From NCBI GenBank assembly GCA_039619475.1, contig CM077115.1, positions 310,076,734 through 310,140,733 on the forward strand: a DNA stretch of 64,000 nucleotides, written 5' to 3'. A model generated the notes under the pieces. That model saw nothing but the letters and a program-made list of their open reading frames with translations, was not told the DNA's origin and ran no database searches. The DNA comes from Icerya purchasi (Eukaryota; Arthropoda; Insecta; Hemiptera; Monophlebidae). Every line of letters starts with the position of its first letter. Within the stretch, counting starts at the first letter, position 1. The translations under genes and the position numbers were made by a program. Below, piece after piece: positions 11,165 through 24,300 of this stretch.

Positions 11165-14100
11165 TTATTTGTGTCTGGAATTCCAGTATCGTTGGAAGGA
11201 TTTATGTACGAAGGATTTACTGGATATTTTCAGGTCTGAAAGAGGAATTAGAACGTTTGTAATTGGAGAGATGGTCACGGACAGTTTTGCTATTTCGTTT
11301 GCTTTCTTACTTTGACGGATGTTGCAATGGGATGGTATCCAACAGAAGATGATTTCTTTGTGAGAAAATGAGTGAGTACTTGCTATTTCTTGGAAAATGG
11401 GATATTGTTTCTTTTTATGATAGTTTTGGATTGTGAGGAGTGCTGATAATGAGTCTGTTAGAATCAGAATATCGTTTGATGAGAGATCCATAGAGTAGAT
11501 TGTAGTTAATTGGGGGTGGGGAGGTAGTGTAAATGGTATATCATTGTGATCGTGAAGAATCGAGTATCCTGCTTCGCTTGGTTTGGAGTCGTTAGTGTAT
11601 ATTTTGACAAAGTTTATATATTTGGTAAGGAGGCTGTTGAAGTGACGATTATAGATCAGAGGGTTAGATTAGGATTTATCCAAGTGAGTGAGTGACAGAT
11701 CTCTATGTTCGGAGTGTATGAGGACCAGGGTGGATTGATATTGATGGGAAAGTGTGTTGCATAATTAGTGTTCTTTAGAATAATTGATTTTAGAAGATCG
11801 TCATTGTTGTGGGAGCGGGAGTTGGAAAGAATCATGAAATGGAGAGGGCTTTTGAAGTTGGGATTTGCAAGCACGTTAAACGTAGTATTTGTGGAGATAA
11901 GATGTCTCCGAATGTTTAATGAAGGTTCTGACGATTCGCTTTGAAGGCTGTCAATAGGCGTTGTTCGAAAGACGCCTGTGACTAATCTCAGACATGTATT
12001 GTGAATGGCATTCAATGAGTCGAGTCGAGATTGAGAGGCGAATCCATACAGAGAGGTGAACCGTAGTCGATTATTGGTCAGATAAGAGTGTGATAGAGCT
12101 ACAGAAGTGTGGATCTGTCGGATCCGTATGAAGTAAAAACTAGTTTTTTAAAAAGATTAATCTTTTTAAAGCATTTGCTTTTAAGGTTTTGAATTTGTGG
12201 ATTCCAGGAAGAAGTGTTGTCAAAGATGACACCGAGGTATTTGGCATTGTTAGAAAGTGGAAGAAGTATATTATCGATATTGATGTTAAGATTTTTCGGA
12301 CATTTGTAATGCTTGCAGAAGTGAATTGCAGTGGATTTTTCTTGTGATATTCCAAGTCCGTTGCTCCGAGTTCATTTTATTATTTGATTCACTACTTTTT
12401 GAAGGAGATTTTCTCCGATTCTTGGATCTTGACAGCTGATGACTATGTAGAAATCATCTGCAAAGAGTGCTTTTATGTCGAGAGGAGGAACTGAAATGGC
12501 TAGGATGATGAAAAGAGTAGGGCTAAGAAGAGCTCCTTGCAGGCCCGTGCCCAGAATTTTGGAAAGGGGGTGGTTTTGAAAATTTTATTTTCATATTTAT
12601 TTTATAAATAAAAATACATTTTTCACTAATATTCATGCTATTAATAATTTCCATCATTTTGATTTATATATTAATAATTTACATAAATGAATTACCCCGT
12701 ATACGAACATTAATAAAAATTACATATATATATTATTGATTATATTCGTAGCAAAAAATTTTGCGTAAAATATTAATGAAGTACCTAAGCTATTTCAGTT
12801 CTCATGGGGGGGGGGGGGGGGTTAACCCCCAAAACCCACCCCGTGGACACGGCCTTGGCTCCCTGGGGCACACTATTTAGCGTCCATGTGTGTCTGAGTA
12901 TATGTTGGCAATACGAACGACAAATTCTCTATTTTGAAGAAAATCGAATATGAAATGTAAATTATTGCCGTCTATGTTGAATGATTTCAAGGCGGAAAGA
13001 ATTTTGTTTCTTGATATAGTGTCGAATGCTTTAGTAAAATCGAAGAAAATCAGAAAATGATTTTTGTTGTGATAGGCTTTGTTAATTTTGATATTTACAT
13101 AGATTAGTTGGTGAAGCGTCGACCTGCCAAGTCTGAATCCGCATTGAGCGAGACATAACTTGCCGTTTTGTTCAAGATACCATAGCGGTCTTCTATTTAC
13201 AATTTTCTGAAAAATTTTGCAGAGATTCGCTATGTTAAAGACATTGGTCTGTAGCTGTCGGCATGAAAAGGATTTTTATCAAGTTTTAAAAAAGAAATTA
13301 CGATTGCTTTTCTCCAGATAGTAGGAAAGGAATTCGAGATCCAAATACTATTGGAGATTTTGAGTAATAGATGTTTTATATTATCTAGAGCGTTTCGGAA
13401 AAATTGAATAAGAAAATGATCTGGACCTGGGGCTGAAATTTTTGAGGAATTTATGGCATCTTCGAATTCTCGAAGAGTGATGTCTTGATTGAAAGTTTGA
13501 TTAGAGGTTTCAATTGAAATATTATCGACTTGAGATTGTTGAGAAACGGTTGTGTTTGATATATTGCTCATTTGCTATTGCTGGGGGATCTGTGTTGATA
13601 TCGTTATTGATGAAGATGCTTTTTGTCGAAGAAGTACATTTTTTTGATTCTATATTTCGGATGGCTGACCAGATATGAGAGCTGGAAGTTGAGGAATTTA
13701 TATTCGAAACAAATTGTTTCCAAGAATCTCTTTTTGCTTGTTTGATTGTTCGCTGAGCTATTGCTCCCAATTTGCGATAATTTAGGAGGTTGTAATGAGT
13801 GGGAGCCCTTCCTAGAGCTTTAAGGGCTCTTCTACGATTTCGAATTACTGATTGGTAGTCCTCTGACCACCACGGAACTGATTTTTTCGCGAAAAGCATT
13901 GCACTTAGGAATCGATTGAGATGCGTTGTCTAATATATGATTCGTGAATGATGCTACTAGACTGTCGATATTTTGATCGAAGTCGAGTTCAAGGATTTTT
14001 GAACATAATTTCTGGAAGAGGGTCTATAGTTAGAATTTTTGAAATTCAATTTTTCAAGGAGATTTTCATTCGTTAGTGAATCGATGTTCAAATTGATCAG

Positions 14101-14440
14101 CTGGGGGACATGATCACTTCCTGACATGTCGAAATGGTGATTTAAGTTAACTGTGCCGAATAGGAGGTCGATAGTAGACCAGCTGCTATGAAAAGAGCCG
14201 AAGTGAGTATGTTCTGAAGTGTTAGAGATTGATAAGTTATTATCTTCTAGGATCTCTTGAATCAATTTTCCTGTATTGTTTTTATACGAGCCACCCCATG
14301 AGGGATTGTGGCTGTTAAGATCTCCTACTACTATAAAAGGTGTAGGTAGTTGATCAATTAGATACTATACATCTTGCTTTGTTACTGTGAGATTAGATGG
14401 TAAACATAAACAGCAAATGCTTATTTTTTGTCTTGAGCCG
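11165..14440 (-). pseudogene. LINE ORF2 relic: endonuclease, reverse transcriptase, RNase H
   Basis: Visible blocks from high to low coordinate: VVGDLNSHNPSWG (about 14330-14290, endonuclease), STIDLLF and SGSDHVP (14170-14110, endonuclease end), PWWSEDY linker (about 13880), ISAPGPD and YRPMSLT (13440-13230, RT blocks), QGALLSP split by an insertion at 12.54-12.86 kb, FADDFYIVI (about 12450, RT catalytic Asp pair), AIHNTCLRLVTG (about 12000), and ILTDSLSAL with WIPSHCNI (11460-11320, RNase H). The catalytic FADD is preserved but multiple frameshifts and stops break the frame. In intact relatives the product nicks DNA and primes reverse transcription of its own RNA. Confidence 0.8.
12540..12857. 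mobile_element. hAT-type miniature element, family A copy 1
   Basis: The ends are CAGGCCCGTGCCCAG and ...CACGGCCTTG, imperfect inverted repeats. It is flanked by GCTCCTTG (12532-12539) and GCTCCCTG (12858-12865), a 7/8 match of the 8-bp duplication typical of hAT. The 318-bp interior is AT-rich, with a poly(G) tract near 12806, and has no coding capacity. It splits the QG|ALLSP codons of the surrounding LINE RT. A second copy is at 47304-47715. Confidence 0.8.
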
Positions 14441-14468
14441 AAATCGCAGGATACAGCTAGATAGAATC

Positions 14469-14869
14469 ATGCGGTAGTTAAAATATTTAACGTTATGATG
14501 GCGTGTGTACTTTAATAATAGTAAACATGGAAAAAAGTTACAGATTCATCTAATAATACAAAATTTGAAGAAAAAGAAATTAAAAAAAAATATACACGTA
14601 TATACGTGTATATATGTATATATGTATATATGTATATATGTGTATATACTCGTACATATCGGAACTTAAAAGTTCTGAATGCAGGTTTAAGTATTTATTA
14701 GAATTTCCATGTGAAGATGATCTCCACAAGCCCGAGATATGGAATAAGAAAGTTTTTTGTAAAATTCGAACATTAACGCGTTGTTACTAAGTTTAAACTG
14801 TTTTTTTTTTTACGAAATAATAAAAAGCACAATACCTGTTTGGGTCCGTAAATTAAAATTTAACAAATA
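14469..14869. other. No gene; includes an ATGTATAT-type simple repeat
   Basis: From about 14589 to 14652 the sequence is a run of TATACGTG and TATATATG units, a degenerate microsatellite. The rest shows no motif. Confidence 0.55.
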
Positions 14870-15335
14870 TTGTATCAGAACTCTTTCATATGTTTAAATT
14901 TTAAGAGGTTTCAGACTTTGGTTGGATATATATACCCTTCCTTATTCTCTAATCCCGCTTCGCACTATCTTCTCATACAGTCGGCACCCACTCCTCAGCC
15001 TTGGTTTCTTTCCATTCGGTTCAGTGGTTGTTCTACTATTGCGTCTTTAATCAGATTAAGAATTAATCATTCTCTTCTTCCTATTCACGCTGTAATTTCT
15101 TTCTATCTCCTCCTCCTTATTGTTCCCTCCACAAATCTGATTCCCCTTTTGAATGCGACGCAAATCATGTTTTCTCCGAATGTGTTCGACTTTTGTTAGC
15201 GAACGTTCCCTTTTGTATTCGAAAATCTTGCCTCTTGGTGTTCCGGCAACTTACTGTGCTTTCTTTATTCTTTCCTTCCTTACTTTAATCCTTTGTTTTT
15301 TCTATCTCCTATCACTTCAAAATCAAATTTTCTAG
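14870..15335 (+). pseudogene. LINE C-terminal fragment (I-like lineage)
   Basis: Plus-strand frames give IASLIRLRINHSLLP in the piece at 14870-15199, then a shifted frame to 15335 with a string resembling the F-x-x-C-x-x-x Cys-poor end of such proteins. The x-A-S-L-I-R-L-R-x-N-H-x-x-L-P pattern is the conserved tail after RNase H in many insect I-like LINEs, known to me from the family. At least one frameshift separates the two pieces. It lies just before a more upstream LINE segment (15450-15870), so the pair are two separate or rearranged fragments. Confidence 0.55.
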
Positions 15336-15449
15336 CATAATAAATTCAAGTGGTTGAATCAAAGCCAATGGTGAGCCTCAAAAAAGAAAAAAACGTAAAA
15401 AAAGGATGTGTTGTTCGCTAATTTAAACAATATATAGAATTTTTTGTAC

Positions 15450-15870
15450 ACTTCTGAACTATTCCTTAAATAATTCTACGCCTCTTGCTCGCCCATATAA
15501 GGGGAAGAAATCTCCTTCCCGTCGGTGGAATGAAGGCTGTAGAAATAAGATTAATGAGCATAATGCTGCTCTGCAGAGATTTCGAATGAATGGCACAATG
15601 GACGCATACGTGAGTTACAGAAAGATTTCAACTGAAACTCTTAAAGTTTTGAAGAGGGCTAAAAAGGACTCTTGGGAAAATTATTGTGCAAAGTTCAATA
15701 GAAACACCCCCTTGAAAGAAATTTTGTCGTTATCCGGGAGATTTAAAAATAAAAACTACCGTTCTAAAGATGCTGTAGACACCTTTTGGTTTGAAGACTT
15801 CACAGATACAGTTGCTCCTCCCTACTGTAAAATAATTAGCCGGGCCGTGTTTGTAATGTTAACATAGATT
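15450..15870 (+). pseudogene. LINE endonuclease-RT linker fragment
   Basis: The open frame begins before its first ATG. Upstream codons read SRRWNEGC and continue through RFRMNGTMDAYVSYRK and LKRAKKDSWENYC. This matches the W-N-x-x-C ... A-L-x-x-F ... Y ... A-K-x-x-S-W linker between endonuclease and reverse transcriptase of I-like LINEs. It ends at 15867 without reaching an RT domain. A short A-run at about 15969-15985 follows but belongs uncertainly to this piece or to the next element. Confidence 0.6.
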
Positions 15871-16195
15871 TCTGCAAGTGAATACTAAGCCAATATCCTA
15901 AAAGGGCTATTTTAAAACGGCGAAGTACCGCAACGTCGTTCAAACTATTCTCAGAAATGAAAAACATAAAAAAAAAAAAAAAAATTTAGTCATAAAAAGA
16001 AAAGCCCAGAAAAGAACAAATGAGTGTGCGATAACGGTATTACATGTTCAGTATTCGCGTTAAAGTGATAATAATTAAATCGGTCGATTCATCTACAACT
16101 GTTTGTTGAAGTAAGATAAGCTATATTATTTACGTTTCTCGTTTAGTGTATAAGTGTTTATTAAACTCTAATATCTAATTTCAAATAGTTTAAAA

Positions 16196-17026
16196 TGACG
16201 AAAAAAAGTAATATACCTCCGCTGAAAATAGACATTTCGGGAAAAAGAGTTTTCACTCAGAAAGAAATAATGAAAGTATCCAAAATTGTAATAAAAAGAA
16301 AATTAAACAGAAAGACAAGAACTTGGAGCAATCAGATACTGATGATGAACAATCCATAGATGCTACGAGTATTGTAAAAGAATTACGAGAATTGAGGCAT
16401 TCCATGGAGTTCATGTCCAAGCAATATGAAGACACAAAAGAAATGAATCAAACATTATTAAATGAAATTTATGGGTTAAAAAATCAAATTGCCGTTCTTA
16501 TAACAGAGACACAAAAAAAAAAGATGAAGAGATAAAACAATTAACTTTGCTGGTTCATGAGTTACAACAATATAACCGTAGGGAAAATTTTGAAATTCAT
16601 GGCGTTACGGAATGCGAAGATGAAAATCTTTATAACGTAACCGTAAAAATTGCCGAAAAGCTCAATGTTCCAGTAAAAGAGGAAGATATAGTAGCAACAC
16701 ATAGACTACCTTCCAAAAACAAGACTCGGCCTAGACCTATTATAGTGAGAACAAATAGGAAGATAGCAGACAAGATGTTAGAAAATAGAAGAAAGGCAGT
16801 TATTATGGATGAGGTAGTAACTAACTCGGATAGTGCTTCTCAGATTTTTATAAATGAAAATTTATCACTGTTCTACAAAACGTTACATTGGCAAGCAAGG
16901 AAAAAAACCAAAGAAATGAATTACCAATACTGCTGGATAAACAGAGGGAAAATTTTCGTCAGGAAAGATCAAACTCAAAATGCAATAAAAATTAGAAGTG
17001 AAGAGGATTTAGAAAATATTAAATAA
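16196..17026 (+). pseudogene. LINE ORF1 (L1/CR1-type RNA-binding protein), frameshifted
   Basis: A start at 16196 (MTKKSN) reads about 50 codons and then shifts into the frame at 16323-16535, which is rich in heptad-like Glu/Leu/Lys (a predicted coiled coil, MEFMSKQYEDTKEMNQTLL). After a further shift, 16547-17026 encodes 159 residues with YNRRENFEIHGV, DIVATHRLP, RPIIVR and INENL. These are the hallmark motifs of the ORF1 C-terminal domain in L1/CR1-like elements, which binds element RNA as a trimer in studied members. The last piece alone is intact. Two frameshifts make the gene non-functional. Confidence 0.75.
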
Positions 17027-17457
17027 AATATTTATCGAAAGTAGCTTGATAATAATAATAAAAAGTATTTTTACCAGTATGGTGATATTTCTCTGTAGTG
17101 TATTACAATTAAATATGATTTTACCATTAATCGATAAAAATGACGTACGGACATATTTCAATGTATCTTATCAGTATTTCTCGCGCATACGTTATTCTTT
17201 TGTTATTTAGTAGAATATTATCAAAACGTATTAACAATTACTGTCTCTTTCGAAAGTTCCCTGCATATTACTCAAATTCAGTACGTAAAAATGAATACTA
17301 CGGTTATTAAACATAATATAGAAATAAGTAAAATAAAACATTTATGGCGGATAATAATTATAATTAAGTTAGTCTTTCTCAGAATAACTATTATTATGTA
17401 TACACATATAACACTAAATAAATTTAAATTAACGGAGATAATAAAATATTCACTTCT

Positions 17458-19817
17458 ATGAAAGCTAAAAATAAGTGGTTAAACATAATGTTAATAAATA
17501 TTAGGTCACTAAGAAAAAATTATAACCAGCTACAGATAATAGTAAACAAAGAACATCCCGACATAATTATCCTCTGTGAAATAAATATTAAAATAGACGA
17601 ACTGCCAATTTATAGCATAGAAGGGTATGATTGCACTGCGAAAGTAAGAGAAAATAGGAGAGGTGGAGGAGTTGCGATATACACAAATAAACACATTGAT
17701 AGCACAATTATAGATATGGAGTGGGTAAGTTGTGAGGCAATTGGCTTAAAAATACAAGTAAAAAAAGAAATAGATCTAATTATCCTAGGAATGAATAGAC
17801 CGCCAAATGGTAATAAAAAAGAATTCATAAGAGAATTGCAAATATTCAAAAATATGTAGGGTATAAAGAAGCAGTTATTTGTGGTGATATGAACATTAAT
17901 CTCCTGGAAAGGACAAAGCAGAATAACAAATATAGGGACATGTTAGCAGGAAAAGGTTTCAAAGAAAATGTTAATGTAATCACGAGGGAAGAAATAATTC
18001 TTGATAATATAAGAAGATGTTCGTGCATAGATCATTTCTACACGAGAGTAAAAAAAGATATAATAGAAAATGCTATTGTTACGGATAATAAGATAGCGGA
18101 TCATTATACAATCATTTGTAAGTTAGAAAGAAAAGAATTACTCTTAACAGAAGGAATAAAAAAATGCAACCCAAAGCATATTGAACAGAAACTGCAAACT
18201 ATATTAACGAATGTGAATTGGGGTAACATTGAAAGCACTTCGTATGAGAAAATTGAAAGTAAATTTAAAACAATCTATGAAAAATGTAAAAACAAAAATC
18301 CACAAAAACCAAAAACAAGTAGAAAGCACATAGGAATTAAACAATGGGTAACAAGCGATTTAATAAAGATGATGAATAAGTGTGACAAATTATTTAAAAA
18401 ATGGAAGTCAAACGTATATAATAATGAATACAGAAAACAATATAAACAGATAAGGAATAAATTAAATGAGCTAATTAAAGAAAGGAAGGACAAGTTTTGT
18501 AAAATACAACTAGAAAAAACAAAGGGAGATATAAAAAAAGTCTGGGAAGTAATAAATGGAATAACAGGAAGAGGGAAAAATAGATCAAGTGATGACATTA
18601 TACTGACGCATTTTAAAAATCAAACATTAACACAGATCGTAAATAGTTTTGCTAACTATTTCTCAACAGAAGTATATAAAAATATTCATAAATGTAGCAT
18701 AACATTATATGAAAATGGAATCAATGCAGAAAATCAAATATTGCAAAACATATATATTCCAAATATAAATAACGAACAAACGAAACTCATTATAAATAGT
18801 TTAAATATATATAAAGGAACAGGATACGATAAAATAAGGGCTAAAGATTTAAAAGCATCAGTTAATAACATTGCTATTAGCTCCAATACTATTTATAACC
18901 TATATTAGGAATATCAATAAAACTTTAAAATTTGAAAAAATATATGCATATGCTGACGATATAGCAATAATAATGTCCCACAAAAATCATAAAGTAGCAG
19001 AAAACTTAATACAAAAAGATTTAGATGAGCTAACAAAATGGACACATGACAGAGGATTATATATTAACTCAGACAAATCAAAAGTGTCATGTGGATAAAA
19101 CCAAGCAGTAAATATAATATAGATGAAATCAAAATAAAACATCACAGTTTAGAATGTCAGCATTCACACACACAGAACACATGTAGCTGTAACAATTTAG
19201 AGGAAGTGTATAAATATAAATATTTGGGTGTCACAGTGGACAACATGTTTAGATGGAATGAACATATAGATAATGTAGTAAATAAATTGAGGAAAACGCT
19301 ACCCAGTCTTTATCAATTGAAGAACTCCGTTATAAACACATCAACAAAAATAATGGTTTTCAACGCATTATGTCAAACACACTTGTATTACGGTATTATG
19401 GCTTGGGGGCACGCGAATAATACAAAACTAAAGCAATTAAATTATTTACAGGATAAATGTTTGAAACTCTGTGTAGGAAAAAAATATGAAACTCTTTCAA
19501 ATATAAGTTCTTCAAATATTAGGAAAAGACATTTAATACTTACCCCAAAAATGATACTTAAATACAATATACTAATTAAATATATAGAAAAAGAAATCAG
19601 TGTAACACCAAGAAATAAATGTAATTACAGATTGCGTAATGTTAGACAATGCGAATATCAATATAGAAGACACGCTAATAAACGTGAAGACAAATTACAA
19701 CAATTAGTTTTAACAAAGTTACTTAATAATACTCAGATAAATAATATATTACAAGAAAACAAAAATAAAATAAGTAAAACTAAATTAAAAGAAATGCTGC
19801 TAGGAAATAGTGAATAA
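17458..19817 (+). pseudogene. LINE ORF2, endonuclease plus reverse transcriptase with core deleted
   Basis: The start at 17458 leads into LINIRSLRKN and CEIN, the apurinic-type endonuclease N-terminus. A frame change near 17855 leads to VICGDMNINLL and, after the linker, GTGYDKIRAKDL (about 18810-18850), the first RT block. The sequence then jumps, within about 30 bp near 18875-18900, to LLLAPILF and YAYADDIAIIMS (about 18940), the catalytic Asp block. The middle RT blocks, roughly the palm and finger segments including the first catalytic Asp, are therefore missing. A final 242-residue frame (19089-19817) has YKYLGVTVD and YGIMAWG, the thumb/tail region. No RNase H follows. Confidence 0.8.
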
Positions 19818-20148
19818 TAACAAACACGAGCATAATACCAAACTATATAAAAACATTTAGGTGTGTGGATGCACGTGTGTGTGCGTGTATGGGTGTGCAT
19901 ATTTGTAGATGTAGGTGTACATATGTGTGTATGTTATATATAGATTGTTAATTTGTGAGAAATAGATATTTAAATGATTTATAAAGTAGTTATAGATGAA
20001 TAAGGATGTTATAGAAACTAAGCATGTAATCTAAATTTATTAAATAAATTTACTCGTGTGTATTTATTTTAGGAACCCGCCGACAAATCAACTGACTTGG
20101 TGGGGACTAAGGTATCGCACATGAATTAAAAAAAAAAAAAAAAAAAAA

Positions 20149-20790
20149 TTATTTAAACTGCTGGCCGCGAAAACAACTCAAAAATGTCAGTAAACAAAAA
20201 TTGATTTTCTTTTGAATTTTTGCTGATAGCGATAGACCGGAAGTAGTTAGTTGGATGTTGAATTTAGCTTTCTCATTTGCCGACCATGCAAAATTAGTGA
20301 AATAGAAAAAGTAAAAAAATCAATTTCATATTAAATATTTGCAGTTACTTTTTAATTCGCTGAAGCCGATTATATAATATTTTTTTCAGTCGGAGATAAT
20401 CTCTTTTAAAAAACATTTCAACAAGAACATGTCGTGACGTATCGTGAACTGCTCTTATTTTAATCAAGTCAGATTCGTACACTTCTGTTAACTGTGATAG
20501 TTGGAAGGGGAGCTCTAAGTACTTCAGTGATGTCTAAATATTATCTAAAATAAACACATTTATTAATGAAAAGTTTGTAATTCGACAATTTTTTTATCAT
20601 AAAATTATTTTATGAAATCTGCAATTTATAAACCCGACGCCCCGTCAAAGATATGGGTCCCACTTCACTTTTTTGACGTTTCATTTTCCTGCCATAAATG
20701 AAATTAGCGCAATTTTAGAATTATAAATATTTATTTATACATATGTATATATATATATGTCTTGCGGGTACAGATTTTTGTAACTAGAGC
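20149..20790. other. No recognised gene
   Basis: AT-rich sequence with a short TATA-type repeat near 20745-20760. No motifs were seen. Confidence 0.5.
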
Positions 20791-21058
20791 CATGGACGTC
20801 GCCAGCGGGGGTAAGCTGCCCCCTCCTGGATCCTTGAAACATTTTATTAACTAGCCACGATGAGTATTCATCGGCGCGTTATCATGAACAATTTGCCAGA
20901 AAACAACGAAAATTATGTTTTAATTAGGATTTTATACTTGTTTAATAAAATATTAAGCCTTTAAAACTTATAAATTTTATTTTTCCTATAACTCATATCT
21001 TCTTTCTATCATCTTGCCCCCCCCCCCCCCCCCGGCTCATCGGCTGGCGAGGCCCTTG
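20791..21058. mobile_element. hAT-type miniature element, family B copy 1
   Basis: Terminal repeats CATGGACGTCGCCAGC and ...GGCTGGCGAGGCCCTTG. The octamer ACTAGAGC is present at both 20783-20790 and 21059-21066, a perfect 8/8 target duplication. The 268-bp interior is non-coding and has a poly(C) run of about 18 at 21017. Related in reverse orientation to 31523-31846. Confidence 0.9.
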
Positions 21059-21303
21059 ACTAGAGCCACATTCTCTAGTAAGTAGTCACTCAACTGTCAT
21101 AATGTGCTAGCTCACAGGCAGTAAAACGAAACAACAACCATGTAAGCTTTATACGTCCACGTCATGCAGGGTAGTAATTTCCTGTTCGGGGGGTTCAACT
21201 CTGATCAGGAAAGCAAATTGGAACTCACACCAAACTGCTGACAGTAAAACGGAGGGGGTGCATGTGCCGAACGTGTGCTTTTCAATAAATACCGTTAAGC
21301 ATT

Positions 21304-24300
21304 TTGTCGCATTTTCAACAGCAAACTGTCAGCAATTCATCTGTGACCATGTACCCTGGTCGGATTGGTGAACACCAATCCAAGATGAGCGGGCGAGTTT
21401 CCGGCGGCCTAAAACTTCGACTAAGGGAACACACCCCAACAGAAAAGCCCGCGGAAGAAGGTTGGGGACCCACTGCAGTATCATCTCCAAATTATCGACA
21501 TGAATAAAACATCAAACCCAATGTCCCCAAATCTCCGTTAAATTGTATACAAGCCATCTGTAACAACGAATGGGGTGCTAAGAATCTGCGGAGGTAAAAT
21601 ATAAGAGCGGCAACATGGAGAAAAACTGAATATTGGTACACGGAACGTCAGATCGTTAAATCAAACTGGAAAACTGGAAAATGTAATTGTGGAAGTAAAG
21701 AAATTAAAAATGGATATTCTCGGTATAAGTAAAGTTAGATGGTGCGGAAGTGACAGGATAAGCAAAGACGAATACGAATTTATATATTGGGGAGGTAAAA
21801 ATCACGGGAATGGAGTAGGAATATTAATAAAAAAAAGTTTCAGCAAAAGAACAGATGAAACTCTGACAATCTTGGAGCGAGTAATGGCGATACGTATAAA
21901 TGCAAATCCCAAACCACTATCGATAATACAAGTATATGCACCAACAAATGAAAGCGCAGATGAAGAAGTGGAGAAAATTTATGAACACATAGAAATAGTA
22001 ATCAAGAAGCTAGGATAACAGAATTCCTTGTTTGTAATGGGAGAATTCAGTGAGAAAGTAGGCAAAACTAACAGAATTAGTAGTTCTGTGGGACCTTTCG
22101 GACTAGGTACGAAAAATAAACAAGACGCAAGACTCGTAGAATTCGTCGAGAAAAACGGCTTGGCCGTGTGCAATACTTGATTCCGACATGATATAAGGAA
22201 AAAAGACACAAGGCGAAGCCCAGGAGATCGAGTACGAAACCAAATAAATTATATCATGGTGAATACAAGATACAAAAACATGATCTTAAATTGTCATGCG
22301 CTAACGTCAGCAGATTGTAACACGGACCATCAGTTTCTATCAGCGAGATGCCGTCTTCGGCTTAAAAAATGTGCACATGCCAGAAAAACGGAAAACAGCA
22401 AGCTAAACATAAGTCCTTTGAAGAATAAAACAATTGCAGGGAATTTTTCGAAAAAACTGGAAGAAAAAACCAATGAGATAAATGAACAGGCGGGTTTGAA
22501 GATAAGTGGAACGAGTTTAAAAAATGCGATGATAACTGCAGCAGAAGAAACACTCAGTGAAGATAAAGGGTACCGCCATAATAAGGAAGAGAAACAAGAG
22601 CTGGATAACAAATGAAACACTGTTATTGATCGATAAAAGAAGGAAAATAAAAAACAGAAATAGTAACGAGTATAAAAAGATAAACAAAGAAATCATGAAA
22701 AAGTGCCAAGAAGATAAGAATAGATGGTTCGAACAAAAATGTAACTATATATAGAAACTAGAAGAAGAAGATAGGACGCATGAAATCCATAAAGAAGTCA
22801 AATGGCTCATGAAAGCGCAGGAAAGGAAAAGACCTAAAATAATGATGCTTGAAAATGATGCAGGCGAGATGTGTTCAAAAACAGAAGGAATGGGGAAAGA
22901 ATGACTGCTGTACATAGACAAACTGTACAGAGATGCAATCAGGGATAATCGAAAGAAAAATTTTAAACTGAATTGGAGAGAAAGCGCCAGACATCTGAAA
23001 GGAAAAACTAGAATATGTCCTCAGGAAAGCTAAAACACGAAAGGCAACCGGAACAGATGGAATCTCTGTACAGTTAATAAAGTATGCATCCAAAAAGAGC
23101 AAAGGAAAATTGCTGAGGTCAATAAACGAAATATATAGAACTGGATACTTGCCAGAGGATTTCAAGATCTTTACATTTGTGGCCATACGTAAAAAGAGGA
23201 ATCCGCGAAAATGCTCCAAATAATTGCATTAATGAGTCATATATTAAAGCTGTTATTAAAGATAATAAACAGAAGAATCGAAACAAAAATTGACAGCCAA
23301 CTAAGTGAAACGCAATTTGGTTTTATCGCTCAGAAAGGGACACGAGAAGCGATAGCTCTATATAAAATACTAATACAGCGAGCGTTGGCAGTAAACAGAA
23401 GCATGTATGTAGCCTATATAGATCACGAGAAGGCTTTTGACTACGTAGAACACGCTAAAGTTTTACAAATCCTGATAAGATATAGAATTGACACCGAGGA
23501 CATGCAGCTAATACATAACGCATATATGCAGCAAAATACGAATATAGTATTGTTAATGGTCCCCCAACAGAAACAATGTGCAAAATCAAAAAAGGCGTGA
23601 GGCAGAGCTGCCCACTATCTCCAAGACTGTTCAACGCATATGCTGAAGAAATAATAAAAACCAAAATAGGATTCAGAGTAAATGGTGAAAAAATCAACAG
23701 CATATGCTATGCAGATGATCGTGTGCTTATTGCAGGAATTCCAAAGCAGTTACAGATAAAAGCAGATTGAATAATGAAGGAAAAAAATACGGGACGAAGA
23801 TAAATTTAAACAAAACTAAAGTAATGGAGATCAGCAGGACTAAAAATAGACCACTGCATATCGAGGTGGATGGAGTTCGGATAGAACAAGTAGCAAAATA
23901 TAAACATCTAGGAGTAGAGTTATATCTGAAGATGGTAGGGATGATGCGGAAATAAGAGAAAGATTACTTATGGCTCTAGAATGGCGTTTAACAATTTGGA
24001 AAGAATTCTAAAAGACCGGAAAATAAAAATGGAATTGCGCCTGAAAGTTCTGAAATGCTACGTCTGTAGCAAGATATGCTACAGAAACGTGGATAATAAC
24101 AGCGGATACGGAAAGGAGACTTAATGCTTTTGAAATGTGGAAATATAGAAGAATGAACAGGATAAGTTGGACAGAGAAGATCAAGAACGAGGAGGTATTA
24201 AGGAGAATGGGACTGAAGAATTGCATTTTTCTACCAATGATTAAAGGAAATAAACGGCGCTTCCTCCAAAATAAAATGTCTAAAAACAGGATGTTTTTTC

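Larger units (their letters stand above)
10762..14460 (-). mobile_element. 5'-truncated RNase H-bearing LINE (I-like), minus strand
   Basis: The 3' end is at 10762 with an oligo(T) run on the plus strand, i.e. a poly(A) tail. The octamer ATAGAATC occurs at 10754-10761 and again at 14461-14468, immediately outside both ends, fitting a short target-site duplication. The content order on the minus strand is endonuclease C-terminal half, linker, reverse transcriptase, then RNase H. This suits I-clade or a related lineage; the exact clade needs a tree. The 5' part of the endonuclease and all of ORF1 are missing, so the insertion was truncated during reverse transcription. A hAT miniature element interrupts the RT. 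Confidence 0.75.
15990..20148 (+). mobile_element. CR1/Jockey-like LINE with two ORFs and a poly(A) tail, internally deleted
   Basis: An ORF1 with a coiled coil and nucleic-acid-binding C-terminal domain is followed by ORF2 with endonuclease and reverse transcriptase but no RNase H. The element ends in an A-run at 20128-20148. A-rich sequence also lies just before the presumed 5' end (15969-15985), so the duplication boundaries are ambiguous. The RT core has been deleted, as described for ORF2. The 3' UTR (19818-20127) contains GT-rich simple sequence near 19860-19930. Clade assignment is by domain order and ORF1 type only. Confidence 0.75.

Noticed and set aside
18275..18598. 107-codon minus frame
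   Set aside because: Shadow of LINE ORF2 on the plus strand.
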